Below, piece by piece: positions 6,557 through 13,008 of a stretch of 13,526 nt of DNA (the stretch's first letter is position 1; every line of letters starts with the position of its first letter). The notes below the pieces were generated by a model that saw only the letters and a program-made list of their open reading frames with translations, was not told the origin of the DNA and searched no databases. Source of the stretch: an uncultured Bacteroides sp. (GTDB taxonomy: Bacteria; Bacteroidota; Bacteroidia; Bacteroidales; Bacteroidaceae). The stretch covers positions 1 to 13,526 of the forward strand of contig NZ_CAUCSQ010000079.1 in NCBI RefSeq assembly GCF_958445495.1, given 5' to 3'. The position numbers and the translations under genes are program-made.

Positions 6557-6873
6557 AGTGGTATAAGTTTAAACAAGTTGTCAAATCTTGATATATCCAA
6601 AGCACGTTTAAAAGATTCAATATAAACTACATAAAGTAACCAACGGGCAAGTCCGTCAGCATAGCTAATACTTATGCCGTTTGAACTCATTATTTCCAAT
6701 AGTTTAGTTTCTAATTCTTCTTCAGACAACGAGAATAGAAAAGACTCTAACTGCTCTATTTCTTCTTTGTTTCGTTCCTCTTCACAACCTAATAAATAAA
6801 GCCGATCAATACAAATAGATAAAGTAGAAGTGGGAATGTTTGTTACAGAAATCATTTTTCCAACGAATGATTG
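6445..6873. repeat. 429-bp direct repeat, copy A
   Basis: This is identical to 3026-3454. It contains the LanC-like copy A 3' part and the GT4 start fragment. The two copies are in direct orientation 3,419 bases apart, so homologous recombination between them would delete or duplicate the intervening GT2, HExxH effector and partner genes. Confidence 0.95.
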
Positions 6874-7185
6874 CAATTCCAATTCCTGCTCACCAAATAA
6901 TTCATCAATATCAGCATCAATAAATTTATTATCAATTAAATAGTGGAATACGAAGCTAATGCCTGCGTAACCATCGGCAAAGCCTAAATCTTCACCTTTA
7001 TAAAGCAGGGACTCTTGAAGTAACTCAAATGCATGTTCTTCCAAATAATCATCTTGCAACAATCGGGATACTTCAAAAAGAGCTAAAGAAACGCCCGCTT
7101 TTCCATGATAGAATCCGGATGAATTTATTGAATAAGCATTCAATAGAATATAGTCAGTTATTTTAGATATAAGGTCAGCAGTCAT
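6544..7185 (-). CDS. LanC-like domain protein, copy A
   Basis: The product is 213 residues, the same length as copy B, with the same LanC-type glycine repeats (FYHGKAGVSLALFEVSRL and DGYAGISFVFHYLID). It likewise lacks recognisable LanC zinc ligands. The C-terminal part is residue-for-residue identical to copy B, while the first 100 residues differ at many positions (for example MTADLISKITDYI against MTVSLINTITDYI). It is the first gene of the accessory run and has a 369-base gap before the next gene upstream, so it probably follows the cluster promoter, though I could not place one with certainty. Its downstream neighbour is only the truncated transferase remnant. A scaffold or maturation-accessory role is inferred from family. 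Confidence 0.72.
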   Translation of the reverse strand: MTADLISKITDYILLNAYSINSSGFYHGKAGVSLALFEVSRLLQDDYLEEHAFELLQESLLYKGEDLGFADGYAGISFVFHYLIDNKFIDADIDELFGEQELELQSFVGKMISVTNIPTSTLSICIDRLYLLGCEEERNKEEIEQLESFLFSLSEEELETKLLEIMSSNGISISYADGLARWLLYVVYIESFKRALDISRFDNLFKLIPLWKR

Positions 7186-7372
7186 TTTGCTTTAATTTAA
7201 ATCATGTTTAATATAATAAATACACCGCAGGTTCTTCCGCAGGTTCTTCTACCCCCACATCACCTACATAAAATTTATTATATTTAACATATCACTTACG
7301 CAAATTCTATAAAATCTATCATCTCTTTTATAATAATCATGTAACTTTGATGCATAAACAGTTATCCTCACA

Positions 7373-7441
7373 TGTACATCTTGGTAATTCCTAGACGTAC
7401 ATGTAGGATATCCCTAGATATACATCTAAGTAATACCGAGA
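7373..7441. repeat. Three degenerate 23-bp tandem repeats
   Basis: Three adjacent units of exactly 23 bases occupy 7373-7395, 7396-7418 and 7419-7441. Each carries TACAT at the same offset (positions 3-7) and ends with AGA or GAGA preceded by CC; the first two end CCTAGA and the third CCGAGA. The middle differs between units. Spacers are absent, so it is not a CRISPR. It could be a binding-site array or an intergenic repeat family. Confidence 0.65.
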
Positions 7442-7498
7442 TGGAAACTTGTGATAAGGAAGAAGAGAAAGAAGTTGATGAATAAATAACAGCCAAAG

Positions 7499-7529
7499 TT
7501 GCTTTTCTGAAAGAAAATCCTTATATTTG
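7499..7529 (+). promoter_or_regulatory. Bacteroides-type promoter for the ExoX-C-like gene
   Basis: The -7 element TATATTTG at 7522-7529 matches TAnnTTTG exactly. A TTG at 7499-7501, 20 bases upstream, fits the -33 element. The predicted transcript start is about 20 bases before the ATG at 7555. Confidence 0.65.
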
Positions 7530-7554
7530 AAATATACCAAAAGCGAGAACAATT

Positions 7555-8418
7555 ATGGCTAACCCTAGATTACCGGACATTTCCGAAAATGAGCAAGCCT
7601 TATTGTATGCCAAATTGAATGAATACAACCGGGGCAGAGCCTCTTTTAAAGAGGCAGGAGTCTATCTGGTGGTGTTGCCCCGAACGGGGAAACCAAACTA
7701 TTCCCTTTGGCTCTACTCTCCCCTGCCCGAGAAACAATCCATTCTCTATATCCATGAGCTGTCACCGGACATCAATGAATCCCTCCGGATGGCAAGTACG
7801 ATGTTTTATTATTCCAGGCGTTGCCTTATCCTTGTAGACTACAATGAAAAAAGAATGCAGAGCAACGGCGACGACCTTATCTTCTTCGGGAAATACCGGG
7901 GACATTACCTGCATGAGATATTGAAGATAGACCCGGCTTATTTGAGCTGGATAGCCTACAAATTCACTCCGAAAATACCGAAACAAGAACGTTTTGTCAA
8001 AATAGCGCAAGCCTACCATTCCGTACATCTGGACATCATGATGAGGAAGTCTAAAGAAAAACGCTCTTCGAGCCGATATTTAGGAGAACCGGGAGAGAAA
8101 CTTACGGATTTAAAGCTAAAAGTCATCCGCGTACGGCTGGAAGACGACCCGTACAAGACTAAAATAAAAGGAACTGTCCCGCAGTTCTTCGTCAAACAAA
8201 TACTGACCTTGACCGATGCCGGCGGAAACCTGGTCGTAATGAGCATCCCGTCAAAAAATCCCAGTGCGGTTTCATGCACCCTATCCGGGATAGAACATGA
8301 ATACCGACCGGGAGATATTATCTACATTGCATCCGCACGGGTGTCACGCCGATACGAAAGCTACGGTTCAAAATACACACGGCTCAACCATGTGAAATTC
8401 GCAAGCCTCAACGTTTAG
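7555..8418 (+). CDS. Hypothetical protein with ExoX-C-like motif
   Basis: The product is 287 residues, cytoplasmic, without signal peptide or membrane segment. A stretch near residues 108-132 (LIFFGKYRGHYLHEILKIDP, then YLSWIAYKF) matches the pattern FGKYKG...I...DPxYLxWI seen at the C terminus of exonuclease X and in related small domains (ExoX-like C-terminal). No exonuclease DEDD motif is present, so nuclease activity is not supported. The C-terminal 110 residues (from about LTDLKLKVIRV) look beta-rich, ending in GDIIYIASARVSRRYESYGSKYTRLNHV, and may form an OB-like nucleic-acid-binding fold; that is inference from pattern only. Its start is supported by a consensus promoter just upstream. 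It converges on and overlaps the metallophosphatase gene by 11 bases. Base composition is that of the core genes, not of the adjacent AT-rich cluster. Function unknown. Confidence 0.8.
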   Translation: MANPRLPDISENEQALLYAKLNEYNRGRASFKEAGVYLVVLPRTGKPNYSLWLYSPLPEKQSILYIHELSPDINESLRMASTMFYYSRRCLILVDYNEKRMQSNGDDLIFFGKYRGHYLHEILKIDPAYLSWIAYKFTPKIPKQERFVKIAQAYHSVHLDIMMRKSKEKRSSSRYLGEPGEKLTDLKLKVIRVRLEDDPYKTKIKGTVPQFFVKQILTLTDAGGNLVVMSIPSKNPSAVSCTLSGIEHEYRPGDIIYIASARVSRRYESYGSKYTRLNHVKFASLNV

Positions 8419-9415
8419 TCCAGTCGTCCTTGACAAAACTGGCCGGATAACGGATTTTATCGACAACCCCGTCTTTCTGGCGAATCCAGGAAGCAAACGT
8501 ACGGGCTCCCTCATCAAGCACGATGATACGGGCGCCGTTCGGCAAATGGTTATACACGGTATTTCCGCCGGTATAACGCCCATAGGCCAAAAGGATATTT
8601 TTCCACATCACCGCATAATCGTTATCATGGTCATGTCCGACAAATACCCCCATCACGTCTCCCTCTTCCTTCATGGCAGCAAACATGCCCGTATTTATCC
8701 TGGGCGAACAAGCTTCCTCCATCCGGGTTCCGCGGAAAGCCGCATTCTCATCACGGACAGCCTCGTGATATTCAGGCAGAGGGATATGGAAAAACGCAAG
8801 AGCCGGCAACGGCTGTCCGCCATTGCGCGCTTTATAATCCGCGCTCTGCCGGCGATACCAGCTCACCTGTTCAAAAGTAAGCCAGTCATATCCGCCCACA
8901 TCCTTCAAAGGAGCATAAGAATGAGAATCCATACAATAGAGCAAAGCCGCATCCTTTCCAGAACCGGAAGACGATTTCACAGCCAATACATAATCCGGTG
9001 ACAAAGCCGTCCCCCGGTCAGGCAGCAAATTACCCGGAACCGTACGGATTATATCATACAATTGCTCACGTGTCATTCCTTGCTCATTATCATGATTGCC
9101 GAAAAGGACCGCAAAAGGAAGTTTGCGTTTAGCCACCGGTTCCAGCACCTGCAACATGCCCGAATCAGCCGGAGCCGAATAGACGACATCCCCGGTAAAG
9201 ATAACCAAGTCCGGCCGTTCGGCGTCAAGCACCTGGTTTATACGTTCCAATGCCGCACCGGAAGCCGGATTGCCATACTTAAAATGCACATCGGTAAATT
9301 GCACAATCTTGAATTTACCGTCCTTGCCGAATTCCAGCTTATTCTCTTGAGCCATACCCAAAGCCGTTACCAATAGAGAAAACAGTGTTAAGTAAAAATT
9401 TAAAGGTCTAATCAT
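8408..9415 (-). CDS. Exported calcineurin-like metallophosphatase
   Basis: The product is 335 residues. Residues 1-22 form a Sec signal peptide (MIRPLNFYLTLFSLLVTALG, then MAQ). All metallophosphoesterase blocks are present in order: FTDVH (Asp42, His44), FTGDVVY (Asp76), FGNHDNE (Asn107, His108), FFHIP, and GHDHDND. These ligate a two-metal centre that hydrolyses phosphomonoesters or diesters. The layout matches the purple-acid-phosphatase-like / DUF-free calcineurin family common in Bacteroides periplasms; the natural substrate is not known. It is the last gene of the rex, FAH, ispF run, 20 bases after ispF. Its stop lies inside the convergent plus-strand gene, so the two 3' ends overlap and no terminator is visible between them. 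Confidence 0.9.
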   Translation of the reverse strand: MIRPLNFYLTLFSLLVTALGMAQENKLEFGKDGKFKIVQFTDVHFKYGNPASGAALERINQVLDAERPDLVIFTGDVVYSAPADSGMLQVLEPVAKRKLPFAVLFGNHDNEQGMTREQLYDIIRTVPGNLLPDRGTALSPDYVLAVKSSSGSGKDAALLYCMDSHSYAPLKDVGGYDWLTFEQVSWYRRQSADYKARNGGQPLPALAFFHIPLPEYHEAVRDENAAFRGTRMEEACSPRINTGMFAAMKEEGDVMGVFVGHDHDNDYAVMWKNILLAYGRYTGGNTVYNHLPNGARIIVLDEGARTFASWIRQKDGVVDKIRYPASFVKDDWTKR

Positions 9416-9435
9416 AATCGATTTATTTTAGGGGA

Positions 9436-9918
9436 TTAATTAATTTTCTCTATCAATACCGTAGCATAAGCGGAAATACCTTCCTCACGCCCTGTAAAAC
9501 CCAGTTTCTCGGTCGTAGTAGCCTTTATCGAAATATCATCAACGTCAATTCCCATGACATTCGCCATTGTCTCCTGCATAAGAGGAATATGCGCCTTCAA
9601 CTTCGGGCGTTCCGCACAAACAGTCGCATCAATGTTGCCGACTTTATACCCTTTGGAAGCAATCAGTTCCACCGTTTTCCGCAACAGAATCTTACTGTCA
9701 ACATTCTTAAACTCTCCTGCGGTATCCGGAAAATGATAACCGATATCACGCATATTCGCCGCCCCTAACAAAGCGTCGCAAACAGCGTGCAACAACACGT
9801 CGGCATCCGAATGCCCCAACAGCCCTTTCGTATGTTCCAGCAGGATACCTCCCAACCACAACTCACGTCCCTCGACCAATTGATGCACATCGAATCCAAA
9901 CCCTACTCTTATTCTCAT
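9436..9918 (-). CDS. ispF: 2-C-methyl-D-erythritol 2,4-cyclodiphosphate synthase
   Basis: IspF converts CDP-methylerythritol 2-phosphate to methylerythritol 2,4-cyclodiphosphate with release of CMP, in the non-mevalonate isoprenoid pathway. The product is 160 residues, the usual length. The N terminus MRIRVGFGFDVHQL carries zinc ligands Asp10 and His12, and GHSDADVLLHAVCDALLG carries His44. The C-terminal ATTTEKLGFTGREEGISA block is the conserved CMP-binding region. It is expected to form a cytoplasmic homotrimer. It lies 19 bases downstream of the FAH-family gene and 20 upstream of the phosphatase gene, so it is probably cotranscribed with both from the rex promoter. No oddity is seen. Confidence 0.97.
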   Translation of the reverse strand: MRIRVGFGFDVHQLVEGRELWLGGILLEHTKGLLGHSDADVLLHAVCDALLGAANMRDIGYHFPDTAGEFKNVDSKILLRKTVELIASKGYKVGNIDATVCAERPKLKAHIPLMQETMANVMGIDVDDISIKATTTEKLGFTGREEGISAYATVLIEKIN

Positions 9919-9937
9919 AAACTCGTATATTAATGGA

Positions 9938-10552
9938 TTAACGGATATAGAAATCCAGCAGTTTCTCGCCTTCCAGATAGCCCTGCAAATGCTGCCCGAT
10001 ACTCACCGGCCCCACTCCCGCAGGGGTGCCCGTAAACAAAAGGTCACCGATTTTCAATGTCATAAACCGGCTGACATAGGCTATTATGTCATCTATCTTA
10101 AAAAGCATGTCCGCCGTGCACCCGTTCTGCACCTCCTTACCGTCAACCGACAGGCTGAAATTCAAGTTCTGGATATCCCCGTAATGCCCGACAGGAACAA
10201 AAGTCCCGATGGCAGCCGACGAGTCGAATCCCTTACAAAGCTCCCACGGATTACCCGATTCGCGAAATCTCCTCTGTAAATCACGCGCCGTAAAATCGAT
10301 GCCCACCGTCACAGCGTCATAATAACGGCTGGCAAAACGGGAGGCGATATTTTTTCCGAGACGGTTGATACGGACAACCAGCTCCGTCTCATAATGGATT
10401 TCGTTAGAAAAGTCCGGAATGAAAAACGGCTTTCCGTCTTTCAAGATAGCAGAATCCGGCTTCATAAAAATCACCGGTTCCGTATTAGCCTTCGTATGTC
10501 CCAATTCCTCATTATGCCGGGCATAATTCATCCCTACTGCAATAATCTTCAT
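9938..10552 (-). CDS. Fumarylacetoacetate hydrolase (FAH) family protein
   Basis: The product is 204 residues, the length of the single-domain FAHD1/YcgM-type members. Characteristic segments: IAVGMNYARHNEELG at the start, FMKPDSAIL at 29-37, the metal ligands in HYETELVVRI (Glu55, Glu57), GIDFTARDLQ (Asp near 86), KGFDSSAAIG, and the C-terminal LLFTGTPAGVGPV loop. Relatives hydrolyse acylpyruvates or decarboxylate oxaloacetate with Mg or Mn; the true substrate here is not determined. It is cytoplasmic. Its ATG overlaps the rex stop by one base (TAATG), which strongly supports both the start and cotranscription with rex. Confidence 0.93.
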   Translation of the reverse strand: MKIIAVGMNYARHNEELGHTKANTEPVIFMKPDSAILKDGKPFFIPDFSNEIHYETELVVRINRLGKNIASRFASRYYDAVTVGIDFTARDLQRRFRESGNPWELCKGFDSSAAIGTFVPVGHYGDIQNLNFSLSVDGKEVQNGCTADMLFKIDDIIAYVSRFMTLKIGDLLFTGTPAGVGPVSIGQHLQGYLEGEKLLDFYIR

Positions 10553-11202
10553 TATTTCTCGTTAAAATTCAACCGGTTAAACATAACAGCCAAATGAGCA
10601 TACAAAGAAGTATTCTGCACCACGATATTTTCCGGCACACGGATACGGAAAGGAGTAAAATTCCACACAGCCTTAATTCCTCCCTCCACCATCTTGTCCG
10701 TAATCTCCTGAGCAATATTGATAGGCACTGTCAGCACACCGATATTCACATCATACTCCTTCATCTTCACTTCAAAATCATCGGAATGAAAAATAGGAAT
10801 CCCGTTCAAGTCTTTCCCTACCAGTTGCGGATTGACATCAAAAGCCGCAACAATCTCCAATCCGAAATGATGCAAACCCGAATCTTGAAGCAAAGCCGCC
10901 CCCAGGCTGCCGACACCAAACAAGAAAGCCTTATGCATATCGGTAAATCCGAGAAAGCCCTCCAATACTTCAATCAGCGCATCAATATTATAACCGACTC
11001 TTGTACGTCCCGAAATATTGACATACGACAAGTCTTTGGCGATTTGGGAAGCGTCAATATTTATTTCCTTAGAAATTTGTGTAGAAGAGACATATTGTTC
11101 CCCTTTTTCTTTCATCAGTTTTATATTAGACAGATACCAGGGAAGTCTGCGCAAGGTAGGCTCCGGCACTTTATCCGCCTCTTTCCGTATAGATGTGCTC
11201 AT
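10552..11202 (-). CDS. rex: Redox-sensing transcriptional repressor Rex
   Basis: Rex senses the NADH/NAD ratio and represses fermentative and respiratory genes when NADH is low. The product is 216 residues from the chosen ATG at 11200-11202 (MSTSIRKEADKVPEPTLRRLPWYLSN). The N-terminal winged helix spans about residues 8-75 (with STQISKEINIDASQIAKDLSYV as recognition region). The Rossmann NAD domain follows with FGVGSLGAALL (GxGxxG). A longer frame up to 11265 was rejected because a consensus promoter at 11231-11260 lies inside it. It is divergent from the SUI1-type gene and is first in a likely four-gene operon. No clear Rex operator of the TTGTGAA type was seen in front of it. Confidence 0.95.
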   Translation of the reverse strand: MSTSIRKEADKVPEPTLRRLPWYLSNIKLMKEKGEQYVSSTQISKEINIDASQIAKDLSYVNISGRTRVGYNIDALIEVLEGFLGFTDMHKAFLFGVGSLGAALLQDSGLHHFGLEIVAAFDVNPQLVGKDLNGIPIFHSDDFEVKMKEYDVNIGVLTVPINIAQEITDKMVEGGIKAVWNFTPFRIRVPENIVVQNTSLYAHLAVMFNRLNFNEK

Positions 11203-11230
11203 ACTTCTTATTACAAAATTTGGTATTTTG

Positions 11231-11260
11231 CAAAAGTACATTATTTTTTGAGACTGACAA
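11231..11260 (-). promoter_or_regulatory. Bacteroides-type promoter for the rex operon
   Basis: On the minus strand the -7 element is TACTTTTG (11238-11231), matching TAnnTTTG. A TTG at 11260-11258, 19 bases upstream, fits the -33 element. The predicted start of transcription is about 20 bases before the rex ATG at 11202, and this decides against the longer reading of rex. Confidence 0.7.
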
Positions 11261-11316
11261 CCCAATATCGGAAAACTTAATAGAGATTAAACAAAACAAT
11301 GAAAAGAGCTTCATAT

Positions 11317-11347
11317 TTTGCTCTTTCCCGCAAGTTTGATACTTTTG
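11317..11347 (+). promoter_or_regulatory. Bacteroides-type promoter for the SUI1/YciH gene
   Basis: There is a near-perfect consensus: -33 TTTG at 11317-11320, a 19-base spacer, and -7 TACTTTTG at 11340-11347. The ATG follows at 11370, giving a short leader. Confidence 0.78.
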
Positions 11348-11369
11348 AGAAGAAATAAAAAAGACAAGT

Positions 11370-11720
11370 ATGAAAAATAACGACTGGAAAGACAGACTGA
11401 ACATCGTGTACTCCACCAATCCGGATTTCAGCTATGAGACGGATGATGACGGAGAACAAGCCACCCTTGACAAAAACAAACAGAACCTTCGGGTCTCCAT
11501 TGACAAAAAGAACCGCGGCGGCAAAGTGGTGACGCTAATCACCGGATTCGTCGGTACGGAAAACGATTTGAAAGAGCTCGGCAAGTTACTGAAAAACAAA
11601 TGCGGGGCAGGCGGTTCGGCAAAAGACGGGGAAATCATCGTACAGGGAGACTTCAAAGCCAAAATCATAGAATTGCTTATCAAAGAAGGATATGACCGGA
11701 CGAAAGGCGCAGGCGGTTAA
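11370..11720 (+). CDS. SUI1/YciH-type translation initiation factor homologue
   Basis: The product is 116 residues, small and cytoplasmic. The C-terminal 80 residues form the SUI1/eIF1 fold: LRVSIDKKNRGGKVVTLITGF (beta-hairpin with basic loop), LKELGKLLKNKCGAGGSAKDG (the characteristic K-K-x-C-G-x-G-G segment), IIVQGDF, and a final KIIELLIKEGY helix. The N-terminal 35 residues are acidic and likely flexible. Bacterial members such as YciH are thought to bind the small ribosomal subunit and influence start-site fidelity, and are non-essential. It stands alone with its own strong promoter, divergent from rex and facing tsf. Confidence 0.93.
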   Translation: MKNNDWKDRLNIVYSTNPDFSYETDDDGEQATLDKNKQNLRVSIDKKNRGGKVVTLITGFVGTENDLKELGKLLKNKCGAGGSAKDGEIIVQGDFKAKIIELLIKEGYDRTKGAGG

Positions 11721-11772
11721 ATCAAACCGGATTGACAAAAGATTTGTTCAAACTAAAAAATCTGTTCAAACT

Positions 11773-11785
11773 CCGGGAAGCCCGG
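11773..11785 (+). terminator. Small GC hairpin downstream of the SUI1 gene
   Basis: CCGGG-AAG-CCCGG is a perfect 5-bp stem 53 bases after the stop of the SUI1 gene. It is not followed by a T-run, so termination is uncertain. A 13-base direct repeat (ATTTGTTCAAACT / ATCTGTTCAAACT) precedes it at 11742-11754 and 11760-11772. Confidence 0.3.
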
Positions 11786-11837
11786 CAACCTTGCGACAAA
11801 TGACAAACCCGCTTGGCAAACCGTAGAGACAAGACAT

Positions 11838-11874
11838 AAAAAAACGGCCACGCGGATATCCGCAGTGACCGTTT
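11838..11874 (-). terminator. Rho-independent terminator of tsf, probably bidirectional
   Basis: A strong stem (ACGGTCACTGCGGAT pairing with ATCCGCGTGGCCGT, with one wobble pair and one bulge) lies 20 bases after the tsf stop and is followed on the minus strand by seven T. Read on the plus strand the same hairpin ends in TTTT, so it can also stop transcripts from the SUI1 gene. Confidence 0.85.
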
Positions 11875-11894
11875 TCCATATTTTCAGGAGAAAA

Positions 11895-12887
11895 TTATTC
11901 AGCCTTCAATGTGAAACGCTTGAAGTCAACAATCTTCAGTTCAGAATCAGCCGCAGCCAACACTTCCCTTACCGTCTTCTTACCGTCCATGATATCTTCC
12001 TGGTTCAGCAAGCAAACTTCTTTCAAGAACTTAGCCAGACGACCCTTAGCGATGTTCTGAATCATCTGTTCAGGCAGATTTGCAGCCTTCTCGGCAGAAA
12101 CGGTAGCGATGATTTCTTTTGCCTTCGCTACGTCTTCGGCTGTAATCCAACCTTTAGCCATGTTGCTTTCCATGTGTTCTTCGCTGTCCACATGAGCCGG
12201 ATTGATATTGGCTTTCTTCAAAGCAGCCTCTACAGCCTTCTGCACCTGTTCTGCCTTCGTCTTCTCAATAGCCACTTCGATTTCCTTCTGCTTCACCTCT
12301 TCAGAAACCCCATCCTCATCGATAGCAATCGGGTTCATAGCGGCAATCTGCATAGCCACCTGCTTAGCCAACTGAGCGTCCACTTCCTTATTGAAAGCGA
12401 CAATCGTACAAAGGCCGTTTCTGTTCATGTGGTTGTAAACAGCAGTGCTTACTCCCTCTACCGTCATGTAACCGTCCAGTTCCATCTTCTCGCCTGTGAT
12501 ACCGCTACGGTCAATCACCGCATCCTGTACAGTGCCGTTACCCATCGGCAACGCTTTTACTTCGTCCAAAGTCTTGCACTTGTTAGCTACGGCAAGGTCG
12601 AGAATATCCTGAGTCAGCTTCACGAAATCAACATTCTGAGCCACAAAGTCAGTTTCACACTTCAAAGCAACGATAACAGCACGGTCGCCGGTAGTCTTAG
12701 CCAAAACGCAACCTTCGGAAGCCTCGCGTTCTGAACGTTTAGCAGCAACAGCCTGTCCTTTTTTACGGATAATTTCCATTGCCTTGTCGAAATCGCCTTC
12801 AGCTTCAGTCAACGCATTTTTGCAATCCATCATACCAGCTCCGGTCATTTTACGCAGCTTGGTAATATCAGCCATACTTACAGCCAT
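11895..12887 (-). CDS. tsf: Translation elongation factor Ts
   Basis: EF-Ts is the nucleotide-exchange factor that recycles EF-Tu-GDP. The product is 330 residues, longer than the E. coli protein (about 280) but normal for Bacteroides. The N-terminal UBA-like domain MADITKLRKMTGAGMMDCKNAL is followed by the EF-Tu contact motif CETDFVAQN near residue 80, then a two-part core with HMNRNGLCTIVAFN and AMQIAAMNPIAI, and a helical C-terminal part ending in ADSELKIVDFKRFTLKAE. It lies downstream of rpsB in the conserved rpsB-tsf order, separated by 121 bases that contain a long palindrome. AAAGGA lies upstream of the ATG. A terminator follows. Alternative start Met5 (MADI) exists; MAVSMADI is the usual Bacteroides annotation. 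Confidence 0.97.
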   Translation of the reverse strand: MAVSMADITKLRKMTGAGMMDCKNALTEAEGDFDKAMEIIRKKGQAVAAKRSEREASEGCVLAKTTGDRAVIVALKCETDFVAQNVDFVKLTQDILDLAVANKCKTLDEVKALPMGNGTVQDAVIDRSGITGEKMELDGYMTVEGVSTAVYNHMNRNGLCTIVAFNKEVDAQLAKQVAMQIAAMNPIAIDEDGVSEEVKQKEIEVAIEKTKAEQVQKAVEAALKKANINPAHVDSEEHMESNMAKGWITAEDVAKAKEIIATVSAEKAANLPEQMIQNIAKGRLAKFLKEVCLLNQEDIMDGKKTVREVLAAADSELKIVDFKRFTLKAE

Positions 12888-12932
12888 AATAATTTCCTTT
12901 ATTTAAATGAATAATAATTTTCAAAACAAGAA

Positions 12933-13000
12933 ATGTGCCAATCTGCCAATCAAGATACAAGCGTATAAACATACCCTTGTACATTAGCAAATTGGCACAT
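12933..13000. repeat. Long imperfect palindrome between rpsB and tsf (REP-like)
   Basis: The arm at 12933-12950 (ATGTGCCAATCTGCCAAT) pairs with the arm at 12983-13000 with 16 of 18 matches. An inner stem TACAAG/CTTGTA adds to it. The arm starts 8 bases after the rpsB stop. It may act as a processing site, attenuator or partial terminator between the two genes; a repeat family of this TGCCAAT type is recalled from other Bacteroides intergenic regions but was not checked. Confidence 0.75.
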
Positions 13001-13008
13001 CAATATAA

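Larger units (their letters stand above)
7186..7554. other. 369-bp divergent intergenic region
   Basis: This lies between the accessory cluster (minus strand) and the first core-type gene (plus strand). It holds three things. Bases 7191-7266 resemble the sequence upstream of LanC-like copy B, and in one minus-strand frame encode VGDVGVEEPAEEPAVYLLY with a duplicated 12-bp GAAGAACCTGCG but no start codon. A degenerate 23-bp triple repeat lies at 7373-7441. A Bacteroides-type promoter for the plus-strand gene lies at 7499-7529. The rest, 7270-7370, is AT-rich with nothing I recognise. Confidence 0.6.

Noticed and set aside
3026..6873. Invertible phase-variation module
   Set aside because: The two long repeats are in direct, not inverted, orientation and no recombinase gene is present; deletion or duplication is possible, inversion is not.
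7373..7441. CRISPR array
   Set aside because: The repeats are contiguous, degenerate and only three in number, with no spacers and no cas genes.
7441..7485. Micro-ORF METCDKEEEKEVDE on the plus strand
   Set aside because: It lies upstream of the identified promoter, has only 14 codons, and overlaps the repeat by one base; there is no evidence of translation.
11203..11260. Rex autoregulatory operator
   Set aside because: AT-rich TTTTGCAAAA near the promoter does not match the TTGTGAA-type operator well enough to claim.
11203..11265. N-terminal extension of rex by 21 residues
   Set aside because: A consensus -33/-7 promoter lies within the extension, and Rex proteins normally begin close to the KVPEPTLRRLPWYL segment.
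10594..11280. Plus-strand open frame of 228 codons opposite rex
   Set aside because: It is antisense to Rex, crosses the rex promoter, and has no recognisable motif.
11865..12734. Long plus-strand open frame of 289 codons opposite tsf
   Set aside because: It is antisense to a certain EF-Ts gene, has a composition of mirrored codons (rich in H, F, L, S) and no recognisable domain.
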